From: Euperipatoides rowelli | Lineage: Eukaryota; Onychophora; Udeonychophora; Euonychophora; Peripatopsidae | NCBI GenBank assembly: GCA_003024985.2 | Contig: PXIH01S0050805.1 | Length of the DNA: 11,154 bases | Reading direction: 5' to 3' (one strand) | Part shown: in pieces, positions 1 through 8,497 of the stretch | Layout: each line of letters starts with the position of its first letter | How positions within the stretch are numbered: position 1 is the stretch's first letter | The notes under the pieces: generated by a model | The model's input: only the letters and a program-made list of their open reading frames with translations | What the model was told of the DNA's origin: nothing | Databases searched by the model: none | Translations under genes and position numbers: made by a program

Positions 1-986
1 CAATTATTTTAAAAATTGAATTGTAAATAACTTTTTTTTTTTTTCTTTTTCTGGTGGAAATTTTTTTTTAGTAAAAATCTTTAAAAATCAATAAAAAAAA
101 GTTTAAAAAATCTGTTACATTTGACCTTTAGGGTATAGATTTTATTTACAGTTTAATTTTAATGAATAATCTTTCATAGTTATAAAATTTATTTAAACAT
201 ATAGTATTTAATAAAAAGAAGCCATGCTTAAAGCTATTCAAATAGCATATATTAGAAAGAATCGGCTGACAGTCTAAACACGGTTATTCACTTACAAGCT
301 TATTGGCAACCAGGGCACATATTTTAATGTTCATCTTGCAGTTCAATTTTCAAAAAGAAATTTATATTTTCAACTCATTTAAAAAGAACATAAAAATAAT
401 CCTTAGAAAATAAGGTTAAAGCTAAGATTAAGGGAAGTGATGAAAAAATAATGTAGGCCTACTGTATTTCATTCATTGCATCACCATAAAAAAAAGAGAT
501 TATTTATTCTTTTTTAAAGAAAAAAATCTTATACCCATTTTAGAACAAAAACATTTTAATAAGCCCATTAAAAAACACACACACACAATAAAGATATTAT
601 TCAAATGTCAGTTGGAGACACATTTAAAACCATCACAGTATATCTTTCCTATTGATAAGAGAATAAAATACATATCTATTTTGCTTTCTTTCTTGCTTAA
701 TTGTTAATTTTAAAATATTAAAAGATTAAGCTAAAATAAAAATGTTAATTTCTTACTGCTTAATAACTATAAAAAAAAAATTAATACAGTAATATAGTCC
801 AGTAAAATAAGACTTTTTAAAGGAAAAAATTAGCAACAAGCTGATTTTTTTGCATAGGCTTCCTCTCAACATTTTTTTTAATATAGGCCTATTCCCCCAC
901 CTATTGTGTGTGCTTTGGCCACCATATTGGAAAATGGAGACTGAAAAGCTGTGTTTTTTGCATTTCACGACAAAAACACCCTAGAT

Positions 987-1439
987 CAGCTATGGTGTAC
1001 CTTTTCCAACTAGTGTGCCACTTTATGTTTGTTTTGTTACTTTGAAATGTCTAGTGTGCCACCATGGCTCAGCCAGTTAACGTCATTAGACATAAATCTG
1101 CCATAATGAGAATCCAATTTTGTCTAACATCTTCAACAATGGGGCAATTATTTAGAGCACGTGCAGATATTAAGTTCACAATTTTAGTTATCACTGAGAG
1201 TACATACTTGCTTTCACGCACAACGCTTCCTGGTGTAAAATGCAATGGAGCTACACATAGGGTGCTGAACTTTTTCACTAAAAAATTTCACAAAAACATG
1301 TTTAGCCATCATATTTGGGGTGGCATCAGTTTCCTATTTGTTACATGTACACCATGCATGAGGACTTTATGTGGTGTGCCATCCAAATCGTGTTTGTGTG
1401 TCATTTAGTAACATGAGCGTCATAGGTTCGCCATCACTG
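987..1439 (-). mobile_element. Internally deleted hAT transposon relic
   Basis: A 453-bp element is bounded by perfect 8-bp direct repeats, CCCTAGAT at 979-986 and at 1440-1447, the target-site duplication length typical of hAT. Its ends are imperfect inverted repeats beginning CAG: CAGCTATGGTGTACCT on the left and, read from the right, CAGTGATGGCGAACCT, matching at 12 of 16 positions. The minus strand retains broken pieces of a hAT transposase (separate entry). A full element would be several kilobases, so this is a non-autonomous deletion derivative. The 12-mer CTAGTGTGCCAC is repeated at 1010-1021 and 1051-1062, with a similar GGTGTGCCATCC near 1373-1384. The element sits in the intron and has no evident effect on the gene. 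Confidence 0.87.
1061..1278 (-). pseudogene. hAT transposase fragment, frameshifted
   Basis: Read on the minus strand, the frame from 1278 downwards contains KIVNLISARALNN. This resembles the conserved (V/K)IVNxIRxRALNHRQF block of the hAT transposases related to GTF2IRD2, ZBED5 and SCAND3. After a frame change, 1108 to 1061 encodes YGRFMSNDVNWLSHGG, resembling the downstream YGDLLxHxDVRWLSRG motif. The spacing between the two blocks is about 21 codons, as I recall it for that family. Order, spacing and motifs therefore agree, although the frame is broken and most of the protein is missing. It is not functional. The family match is from memory of the motifs, not from a search. Confidence 0.7.
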
Positions 1440-1679
1440 CCCTAGATGATAATTGTAGAGAATAAAGGTCTCTACAAAAAAAAAGTTCATATCATTTTAT
1501 GGCTAGAACTTATCGTTTACTCTTAAAAAAACCAGTGAAGTTGTAATGTGTATGGATACTGCAACTCTTCGCCTCATTAACCACTAACACTATCCCCATA
1601 TCACATATAGCCTACAGCACTTGGCTTGGCTGTTTTAGTTAAGTGAAGGGTGAATCTAAACCTTTTTTGTTGTTGGTGT

Positions 1680-1930
1680 CTGCTTGTATATTTTAGTATG
1701 TTAGATTGTGCCTATTTTGCAGAACTTTATAGTACAGTATATGTTTTAGCCTTATTTATGAGCCTGCTTGTATGTTTATATTTTTTAAGAAAATTAGATT
1801 GCACATATTTGGCAGCTTTAGCATTGTAATTTTAATGTTAGTAATGATTCTGCTTGTGTTTTAATTAGAAAGTTAGATTGTTCTTATATGTTTTAACATA
1901 ATTTATGAGCCTACTTGTATGTTTGTGGCT
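1680..1930. repeat. Degenerate ~85-bp tandem repeat, three units plus a partial one
   Basis: Units begin CTGCTTGT at 1680, 1764 and 1850, and CTACTTGT at 1911, giving periods of 84, 86 and 61 bp. Within the units, GTTAGATTG or ATTAGATTG recurs about 20-30 bp after each start, and the phrase TTTATGAGCC precedes the units at 1764 and 1911. The third unit has lost about 24 bp. Divergence between units is high, so this is an old minisatellite-like array. It lies in the intron and has no coding potential. Confidence 0.72.
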
Positions 1931-2585
1931 CTATACCATGCATAACCTTGTTTTTATGCCAAACCATGAAGTAACAGACCAAAATGGAAGTACAGGTTCA
2001 CTTCTGGGATAGTTTATGAAATCCTTTAAATGCACCGTAATAATCAATAAGTGAAGGAAGCACTCTAACTTGTCAAGCATACAAATTTCCTTTAAATCAA
2101 TTAAAAATGCTAACATTTAGGTAGTGGTGGTTGATCAGCGACAGCGCAGTTCCGTAACTTTGACATAAATAGAGGGTGGCCTATTTATGGTAGGCATTTT
2201 TTTGGTAGATGCATTTATTATTCTAGTGTTTGTGCATTTCTAATAAGATTATATCATAATTTCGTTTAAATTTTATTATTTTTATTATTCAAATACAGAT
2301 AGCAAAAACATTTACAACAAATTTTATTGTTGAGCAATAAAATGAAGCAATTTTTCCTCAATTGTATAAAAAAAATGTGTTTGAAAAAAAAAAACTAAGT
2401 TATGTAAAACAGATCTCCATTTTCCTTATTTTTTTTTTTAAATGAGGTTGCACTTTACTATGAGATACTGTAATTCTTAATGTGTAGGCAAATATTGTAC
2501 ACTAATATTGTTTATAGGCCTATACTTTATTAAATATTTGTAGCTTTTTTTTTTTTTTTTGTTAATTTTAATCTTACATTTTCAG

Positions 2586-2689
2586 AAAGAAAAAAAGGAA
2601 AAAGAGAAAATTAGTTTAATGAAAAGGCTGACCAGTAAAAAGAAGTCACGGTCTCCACCTTCCACTCCACCTGTGATACAACATACTAG
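2586..2689 (+). CDS. POSH: POSH (SH3RF family), third-last coding exon (exon A)
   Basis: This 104-bp internal exon opens in phase 0 after TTTTCAG and ends AG|GTATCA. It encodes 34 residues plus two bases of an Arg codon finished in exon B. The peptide starts with a Lys/Glu-rich run (KEKKEKEK), then ISLMKRLTSKKKSRSPPSTP. POSH/SH3RF proteins have a similar basic stretch, EKK..LLK.L...KKKSRSPP, in the poorly conserved linker between the third and fourth SH3 domains. The role of this linker is uncertain; the Ser/Pro-rich part is likely disordered and may be phosphorylated (inference). A cut four bases later, after AAAG, would break the frame, so the first AG is preferred. On its own the exon is weak evidence; its phase match to exon B and its resemblance to the family linker support it. 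Confidence 0.85.
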
Positions 2690-3619
2690 GTATCAATTAT
2701 ATGCTATCTGATCAAGGTTTAAACTTTTTAAAACAATTTATTTTGCTTTAAATTGCCAAAAAAATATTTAAGGCATAAGAAGATGCAAGAGGAAAACATT
2801 TTCTTAATGAGTTTTAAAATTAGGTGATTGAGGCAGTGGAAAGGTCGTATTTTAAAATTGTTACCAAGTAGTCTAGACTAAAGTATAGTACAAGTTTAAA
2901 TTTGTAAAAAACGAAAAAAATTATATATTTTTTGTTTTATCTGTTTATTTCAAATTAAAATGTACTGTATTCGTATTATATTATTCCCATCTAATAATCA
3001 TACAGTAAAAGTTGTAAAAATCTATACAATTGTGCAAATCACATAACTTTAAATAACAAGCTTTTTATTTGGACGTACTAATATTTAGGTTAAAGATTAA
3101 AGTATATACTCTATGTTTAATGCATATTTTAAAATTTGTATTTATTGGGAAGTCATTACAATGCATGTGGACTCCATACAAGATCAGTACTAGAGGGAGA
3201 TAGCACAAAAAAAAAATGCAAATTCTGGAAGCTGTCAACCCAAATATATTTCCTAGACTAGTGAAACCAAGTTGCATAATTATTCTCTGTTTATATTTAT
3301 TTATTGTTATAAAATTAAATAATGCATTATTATTGAAAAAGATTTTAGTTTTCTACAATTACATAAAACTACTAATAAATCAGATATGCAACAATTTCTT
3401 ACACAATAACACAATACAAAGTAATAAACTGAGAAATCAATTATAAAAGATTCAAAAACTGCTCATTAAAATATATACAGTATATATTGAGATTATGATC
3501 TGTCCTCACCAATTAATATTTTTAAAATATCAAATTTAATATGTATTCATTGTACTGATATCAATAATAGTCTAATAATTATTTTAGGCCTAAATAATAA
3601 TACAACATGAGAACACAGT

Positions 3620-3841
3620 TTGCACGTCTTCAACATTCTATTGGAATTATACTGTAACTGTAGAGATCTTCTTGATTATTTATCCTCTAATATATACAGA
3701 ATTATATTGATTTACTGCTCCTCAATTGTTGCTATTATGTATAAAAATGATTTATTCAAACTTAATATTGCTTATAAGAGGATACATGGTTTGTTCAACG
3801 GTCCTTATGAAAAATGTTACAAATTTTACATTCTATTTTAA
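3620..3841 (+). pseudogene. Probable non-LTR retrotransposon reverse-transcriptase tail fragment
   Basis: A stop-free stretch of about 73 codons reads ...IYCSSIVAIMYKNDLFKLNIAYKRIHGLFNGP... in its second half. This resembles the segment just C-terminal to the reverse-transcriptase domain in many LINEs (CR1/Nimb/RTE-like), roughly (L/I)YCSxLWxxYxKxxLxKLxVAYNxxxRxLxGLP. The Trp of LW is lost, and no intact upstream RT motifs or downstream tail are seen, so it is at best a short decayed fragment. In the neighbouring frame, ATGAGAACACAGTTTGCACG at 3607-3626 encodes MRTQFAR, which may be more of the same protein after a frameshift. The open stretch could also be chance in AT-rich DNA. Confidence 0.4.
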
Positions 3842-3886
3842 CACCAATACAACGTATTACTAGAGGAGATATTAATATGTATAAAC

Positions 3887-4320
3887 CAGAGAGTTGCACC
3901 AAAATTTATAATGGTTCGGTTCAGGTTCGGGTTCACAGAAATTCTTATATTTCGGTTCAGGTTCACTCATTTTATAAAATAATGGTTCGGTTCAAACCGT
4001 TTTTTTTTTCACACTGAACCGGTTCAACAAATTTTTTTTCAAATTACTTTAAATGAAATTTGGGGAAAAATTATATAGGATTTAATACACACCTTTTACT
4101 GTTTTTACTAATGAAAATAAAATGTACAGTTTAATACAGTACATACGGTATTTTTATTGTTTTATTATGAAAAAAAAAAAAATACAGTCTGAATTTAATA
4201 CAAACCTTTTTTTGTTTAAATAATGAAAATAACTTATTATAGACCTGTACTTTTATTGTTAATTCAGGTACCGGTAATGAAAAAAAAAGTACCGAATTTA
4301 ACACTTTTATTCCCCTCCCC
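3887..4320. mobile_element. Possible hAT-type element end with GGTTCGG-rich subterminal region
   Basis: CAGAGAGTTGCACC at 3887-3900 resembles the CAG...TGCACCG termini of a widespread group of hAT elements. It is followed by clustered GGTTCGGTTCAGGTTCGG-like words at about 3912-3995 and their inverted form (CTGAACCGGTTCAA, 4013-4026). Such TTCGGTTC clusters are usual just inside those ends. I could not find the opposite end (a GGTGCAAC...CTG) or a target-site duplication, so the right border is unknown and the end given is nominal. No transposase is visible. The element may be truncated, perhaps by the adjacent tandem array. Confidence 0.42.
4081..4310. repeat. Imperfect ~110-bp tandem repeat, two units plus the start of a third
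   Basis: The phrase TTTAATACA(C/A)ACCTTTT begins at 4081 and again at 4194, and a shorter TTTAACACTTTT occurs near 4297, giving a period of about 103-113 bp. Later parts of the units also correspond: ACTAATGAAAATAA with AATAATGAAAATAA, GGTATTTTTATTGTTTTA with GTACTTTTATTGTTAATT, and ATTATGAAAAAAA with GTAATGAAAAAAAA. This is internal tandem duplication, probably part of the GGTTCGG-rich element just upstream. It is non-coding. Confidence 0.6.
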
Positions 4321-4508
4321 CCACGCCCTTCAAAAGTTGAAAAATTCTTAAAAAATAGGCAAAATCATTTTTCTAGTTGGCAAATTGGGCTGGGGTTTTT
4401 AGGTTATTATTAATATTTTGTTTTTCCCTATTCATTAAATTGGCACTTGGCATGTATGAATATTTTGTCAAGCAATGAATTCAAGTGACTTNATTTGATA
4501 TTGTCAGG

Positions 4509-5166
4509 CAGGCGTGTAGCTATTACCCGGAAAGCCCGGACATAGTCCAAAGGGCCCCAGCTAAATAGGGCTCCATGAATTTTTAACCTACAGTAAACTA
4601 TATTTCTCTTAGTAAAAATTAAGTTGATTTTTTTTTTAAATAATAATTAAAGCAAGTTTAACTGTGTTAAAATTTTAGAAAAAAATGCACTGAGCCATTA
4701 CCAATAATTAGGCTTACTGTATATTTACTCCCCTCCCTCCTCCTTTCATAATAAAATGAGTTAGCCTGTATAATTGAGTAATCATAGTTTTTTTCAATTT
4801 GATGCGCATAGCAAAACCAAATGAATCCAAAGGTTTGTGATGTGTTAATTTAAAATCTGCATCTTACCATNAAGTTTAAGTGTTTGGAGATATGACTAAA
4901 GCTATATCCTGAAATTAATCTCCCATATTTACAATACCATAATAAGAATACTAGTAAATATTTAATAATTTATGGGTAGATTTTGTAATAAAAGGCACCA
5001 AATTCATCTCTTGAAATTTATTTTTCAGGGTTTTGCCCCTGTAACTCTCCCCCACCATGGCTCTGTCCCTGGACCCTGCTGAAGGGCTCACTGCCCACAG
5101 ACCCTCGCATAGGGGCCCCTCATGACTTTAGGTCTAGGGTCTTTTTAATCTCTAGCTATGCAACTG
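4509..5166. mobile_element. hAT-like non-autonomous element with GGGCCCC subterminal repeats
   Basis: The left end reads CAGGCGTGTAGCTA (4509-4522). The right end, read inward, is CAGTTGCATAGCTA (5166 back to 5153), matching at 10 of 14 positions. Just inside are AAAGGGCCCC (4549-4558) on the left and, inverted, AAAGTCATGAGGGGCCCC on the right. Flanking octamers TTGTCAGG (4501-4508) and TTGACAGA (5167-5174) agree at 6 of 8 positions, as expected of an eroded hAT duplication. CAG..GGCGTAGCTAG ends followed by G/C blocks of GGCCC are a common non-autonomous repeat type in invertebrate genomes. No transposase frame is visible. The inner 4575-5020 is AT-rich filler and includes one N. Confidence 0.62.
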
Positions 5167-6157
5167 TTGACAGATTTGGGTCTGGAATTTTTTTGCCACA
5201 TAAAACATTAAAACCCACTACTCTAATCCTATACATCAAAGTAAACTTGGACAATGTACAAATTGGGAAAAACTGTTTAAAAAAATGGAAGTTGGGGTAG
5301 AATACCAAGATGAAAAATTTGGATTTCAATCTGGCAAGAAAGAGCAATCTATCCAACTTTTGTGTTGGAATCATAAACATTTGTGAAAACATGGAATCAA
5401 TCATTATTTAATTTAAAATTAATTAACCCAAATTAAAAAAAAAAATCCAGTTGTATATTTATTGGCTGCTATAATGGTAAACTTTTATTGAATAACTTTA
5501 TATTTCTTTATTTGCTCCACATTTCATATATGCCTAAAACATGTGGACAGTAAATCAACAAAATTTTGGTTACGCCTATTTAATACATTTTAAAATACAG
5601 ATGGCAAGGAAATGGGAAAAATGATTCCTTATTTAATCTAAAGTGATAGCAAAACTCAATTTTGTATAATGTGGTTGGTCGTGTAAGATTGTATTAAAGC
5701 TTTCTCTAGCTAAGATATGCCTGGCTGTATAATAATAGCTATACTAATATATTGGTAAGTATCCATTGATATGTTGTAAATTTATAGATAAGATGTAAGG
5801 AAACTAAGAAATGACCTCTTTTTTTAATAATATTTTTCCATAAGCTAGCCTGAATAAATAATACACTGAAATTAATACACTTATAATATACAGAACCATC
5901 AACAAAAACACTGCACACTCTAGGTCATATTTGTCATTAGAACTAGTTCCATCTGTGATATGAAAGGCATTATTTTGAAATATTCAGGACAACTTTTCAG
6001 TTTAAATTAAAATAAATTTTATCACTGGATAAACATTTATAGATATTAAGATTAACTCTTTTTTACTTTATTTTTATTGTAAATATAAACTTGTTTTTTG
6101 TTTCACTCACTTTTTCATGGTATTAGTTGTTCTTATTTTTTACATTTTTATTTACAG

Positions 6158-6304
6158 ATCTGGCTCAATCTCAAGTTTGGAGGGGCATGAGACCGGAGCC
6201 ACTGCATCTGTGATTAGTCATAAAAAGTCAAGTTCCCTGGATTCCACGGCAAATAAATCTCCATCCTCAAGACCCAAGCAACCTGCACCCTTAGTCCGGG
6301 AACG
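6158..6304 (+). CDS. POSH: POSH (SH3RF family), second-last coding exon (exon B)
   Basis: This 147-bp exon starts after TTTACAG with the last base of an Arg codon begun in exon A. It ends CG|GTTAGT, leaving two bases of a second Arg codon. It encodes 48 complete residues: a Ser-rich start (SGSISSLEGHE), the block HKKSSSLDS, a Ser/Pro stretch and finally PLVRER. SH3RF proteins carry a matching (R/K)KxSSLDS block and an ERxRVVV junction directly before the fourth SH3 domain, which exon C supplies. The region is a low-complexity linker, probably unstructured. The frame can be read back through the acceptor into the intron as far as 6117, but the clear acceptor and phase match show that part is not coding. 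Confidence 0.92.
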
Positions 6305-7114
6305 GTTAGTATTATTTAGATAATTTTCCGTTATAAATTTGCAAATGGATAGGCACCTTCATCCATAAATACATACAATTATGGTACTTCATATAATTTT
6401 TTCTTCAGTCTTTCTTTAATAAAATGTCAAAAATATTCTGTATTCTATACATTTTAGGCAAAGATTGATCAAATATTCCATATACTGAAATATATTCAAG
6501 TGAAAATTTTATAGCATTTAGTTTATTTTTTCTTCTTTATTCTTGAATTTATAATTCATGCGTAATTCATTTTTAGGGAGAAAACAATGCTACTGTATTT
6601 CCAGTTTTGAGAACAGCCAAAACTTAGTTTTTTTTTTTTAATTTATGAATAAAATTTGTTTTATCTATTGGAGGCAATTTTGTTTACAATGTCATTAGGA
6701 CTATTATAAATCAAGCTGTTGTAATCACGATTACTGTATATGAGTAAATCGTGAAGTAATGGCAGCTCCTCTGAAAAATGTGTTCGAAGCCAAAAATGCA
6801 GTAGCATTCAACGAGCTAAATTATTGTCCTAAATTTATAATCCATTATTCTAAAAATAAACAACAAATGATGCACATTATATCAGTTTGTTTTTTATTGA
6901 TTGTGATTTTTCTTTAATTATTTTTATATTGACATATAAACTTAAACAACATTTCTGAACCTATCAAAATTTCCTAAAATTTTTAGATAGATATAGTAGG
7001 CTACTAATAACAATTACTTTATCATGTCCTTCTTGTGATCAATTTATAAATGCAGCATTGTATATTTTTTTTTTCAAATTTTGCTATTAACCTTTTTTAA
7101 TTTATTTATTCTAG
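6305..7114 (+). other. POSH: POSH intron between exons B and C (810 bp)
   Basis: The donor is GTTAGT at 6305 and the acceptor is TTTATTCTAG ending at 7114. Joining the flanks completes a CGG (Arg) codon between exons B and C. The interior is AT-rich. I see no transposon ends, RNA gene or open frame of note in it. Confidence 0.88.
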
Positions 7115-7283
7115 GTACCGGTGTATTGTGCCTTTCCCTCCAAACAGCGAGTATGAATTGGAACTCAAAGTGGGTGACATTGTTTATGTGTATAAAAAAA
7201 GAGAAGATGGTTGGTTTAAAGGTACGCTTCAGCGGACAGGAAAATCAGGACTATTTCCAGGAAGTTTTGTGGAAAGTTTCTGA
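7115..7283 (+). CDS. POSH: POSH (SH3RF family), terminal coding exon: fourth SH3 domain and stop (exon C)
   Basis: The exon gives one base to the split Arg codon, then 55 residues and TGA at 7281-7283. Nearly all of it is one SH3 domain. [17 protein letters not shown] is the ALYDY/RT-loop region, acidic GDIV follows, then [10 protein letters not shown] with the ligand-binding Trp, [14 protein letters not shown] with the conserved PGSFV strand, and VESF at the C-terminus. The strings KKREDGW(F/Y)KGTLQR and GLFPGSFVE are diagnostic of the C-terminal SH3 of POSH/SH3RF1-3. POSH is a RING E3 ubiquitin ligase that scaffolds Rac, MLK and JNK-pathway kinases and acts in apoptosis and membrane trafficking. 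The last SH3 binds proline-rich partners (family knowledge). All key SH3 residues are present, so the gene appears intact here. Confidence 0.97.
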
Positions 7284-7967
7284 ACATTTACACCCATTTG
7301 GTGCTATCCTATTGGTTGTTAATGTTCCACCATCATATCCCAATATTTTTAATTCATCAGAATGAAGTAAAGGCAGTGTCATATCACCACATATTTATCT
7401 GCCATAGTCATGACAAACTGTTACTTTCTATTTGTAAATAACGAAACCCAAGTATTGTAAACAGGAGCGCGAACAATTCGGATTGGCACCTACTGAACAT
7501 TCGGTGAAGTTAATTCCTTCTTAGCTGCATTGACAAAATATAAAGCTCAAAACATTTGATCAGAGAGAGGGTATTTAATAACTGTGCTTTTGTTTTCTAA
7601 TGCCGAATGCTTAGTGCCAAAAAGCAGGAAAACATTGAAACAGAAGTGTCTTAAAAGGATGATTTAGCACCTTTAGGAATACAGGATTTTACCAGCCCTC
7701 TTTCTTCTTTTTTTTTCTTCCATTGAGCCTATTTTTTTTTTCACATTCTGCATCAAGTGACACAAGTTATTTTTGTAGTCTTAAATTTTATTGATGAAGT
7801 CAATGCAACTTTTGCATTTAATTTCATGATGTTCCTGTTTTGACTGCAGTCGTATGTTGGAAATTTATGCTGTTAGAATGAGAATTGGGTGGGAAAGATT
7901 ATTTAATTCATTATAGGTTTTTTTTTTCTCTTGAAAAATAAAAACTTACTCTTCCTGCTGATATAAC
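7284..7967 (+). other. POSH: Probable POSH 3' untranslated region
   Basis: The sequence runs from the stop codon to the most plausible cleavage point, about 25 bases after AATAAA at 7937-7942. It has no splice-like interruption. It is slightly richer in G and C than the introns over 7370-7640, where transposon ends are absent. The end is inferred from the signals; a longer form using 7989 or 8230 is possible. Confidence 0.6.
7937..7942 (+). terminator. Polyadenylation signal AATAAA (best candidate)
   Basis: A canonical AATAAA lies 653 bases after the stop codon. A run of 15 A starts 25 bases downstream (7968-7982), and a GT-rich tract (7996-8035, with TTTGTGTTGATTTGTTAATG) follows at the usual distance for a downstream processing element. 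Alternative AATAAA hexamers lie at 7989-7994 and 8230-8235. Confidence 0.6.
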
Positions 7968-8229
7968 AAAAAAAAAAAAAAATTCATTAATAAATTTTTA
8001 TTTGTGTTGATTTGTTAATGTTTTTCAATTGTCCTTTTAGAGCAACAATTTAATTGTATTTTATTGATTTACACGTTGACAGGTCATTTTATACAATATA
8101 AATTTATTAAAATTTATAAAAAAGAAAATGTGGCTTATTGTAAATTATTTTAAATTATCACTATGCTTTTGAGTTTGTTTTTAACATAACTTTTTTTTTG
8201 TCCAGTTTCTAGAATTTTCTAGGTTGTAC

Positions 8230-8235
8230 AATAAA
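8230..8235 (+). terminator. Alternative polyadenylation signal AATAAA
   Basis: This second canonical hexamer lies about 950 bases after the stop codon and before the Tc1/mariner-like relic. It could define a longer POSH transcript. AATAAA is frequent by chance in such AT-rich DNA, so confidence is low. The stretch 8036-8353 around it holds nothing else recognisable. Confidence 0.25.
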
Positions 8236-8497
8236 TTTTGATCAGAATTCCTAGTTTTCAAACATTGTAGTCAAATTAAACTTGTTTAGAGCAAAATTAT
8301 TATTTGTATGTAACTATTACTTTTAGCCATTGTGCTGTAGCCAATTTTAAATGTACAAGGTGTTTGAGAATTACCTTTATGATAACAATTTAAAATGAAC
8401 TCATGAACCCAAAGTCATATCCTCAAACCGATTGCTCCAATTTGTTAACTCAAAACGTTTTTTTACATATTAGTAGAGCTCTACATGTGACACTTTT

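Larger units (their letters stand above)
1..2585 (+). other. POSH: 3' part of a POSH intron (upstream end outside window)
   Basis: This stretch precedes exon A and ends in a strong acceptor: 16 T at 2545-2560, then a T-rich run to TTTTCAG at 2579-2585. Apart from the hAT relic (987-1439) and the tandem repeat (1680-1930) it is AT-rich with many stops in all frames. Positions 1-986 hold poly-A/T runs and a short (AC)n run near 574-587. Positions 1448-1679 and 1931-2544 show nothing I can name. I looked for further POSH exons (RING, earlier SH3 domains) and saw none. Calling it an intron is an inference from exon A opening at an acceptor without a start codon. Confidence 0.8.
2690..6157 (+). 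other. POSH: POSH intron between exons A and B (3,468 bp)
   Basis: The donor is GTATCA at 2690 and the acceptor is TTTATTTACAG ending at 6157, preceded by T-rich sequence. The flanking exons join in phase 2, completing an AGA codon. Positions 2700-3600 are AT-rich with no recognisable element. Positions 3620-5166 contain a chain of transposon and tandem-repeat remnants listed separately. Positions 5175-6150 again show no gene: the open frames there are short, with no family resemblance. Ns at 4492 and 4871 are unresolved bases. Confidence 0.85.

Noticed and set aside
571-590. Short AC repeats as a possible CRISPR or regulatory array
   Set aside because: It is a plain (AC)n microsatellite of about seven units. 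There is no spacer-repeat structure anywhere, and the DNA is eukaryotic.
1064-1408. 114-codon open frame on the + strand starting MAQPVNVIRHK
   Set aside because: It lies inside the hAT relic, antisense to the recognisable transposase pieces, and its protein resembles nothing I know. It is a shadow frame.
1931-2116. 61-codon minus-strand open frame
   Set aside because: There is no family resemblance, no splice or expression signals, and the length is expected by chance in this window.
5156-5404. 82-codon minus-strand open frame
   Set aside because: It begins outside and ends inside the right end of the hAT-like element, is Phe/Leu-rich from T-rich DNA, and has no recognisable motif.
6117-6157. 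Upstream extension of the exon B frame with a hydrophobic start
   Set aside because: The sequence is a pyrimidine-rich acceptor region ending in TTTACAG. The hydrophobic residues come from its T-richness, and the phase from exon A fits an exon starting at 6158.
7081-7365. 94-codon open frame overlapping the last POSH exon
   Set aside because: It is in a different frame from the SH3 domain. The SH3 frame (7116 onward, ending in TGA at 7281) has the clear family match and fits the splice phase.
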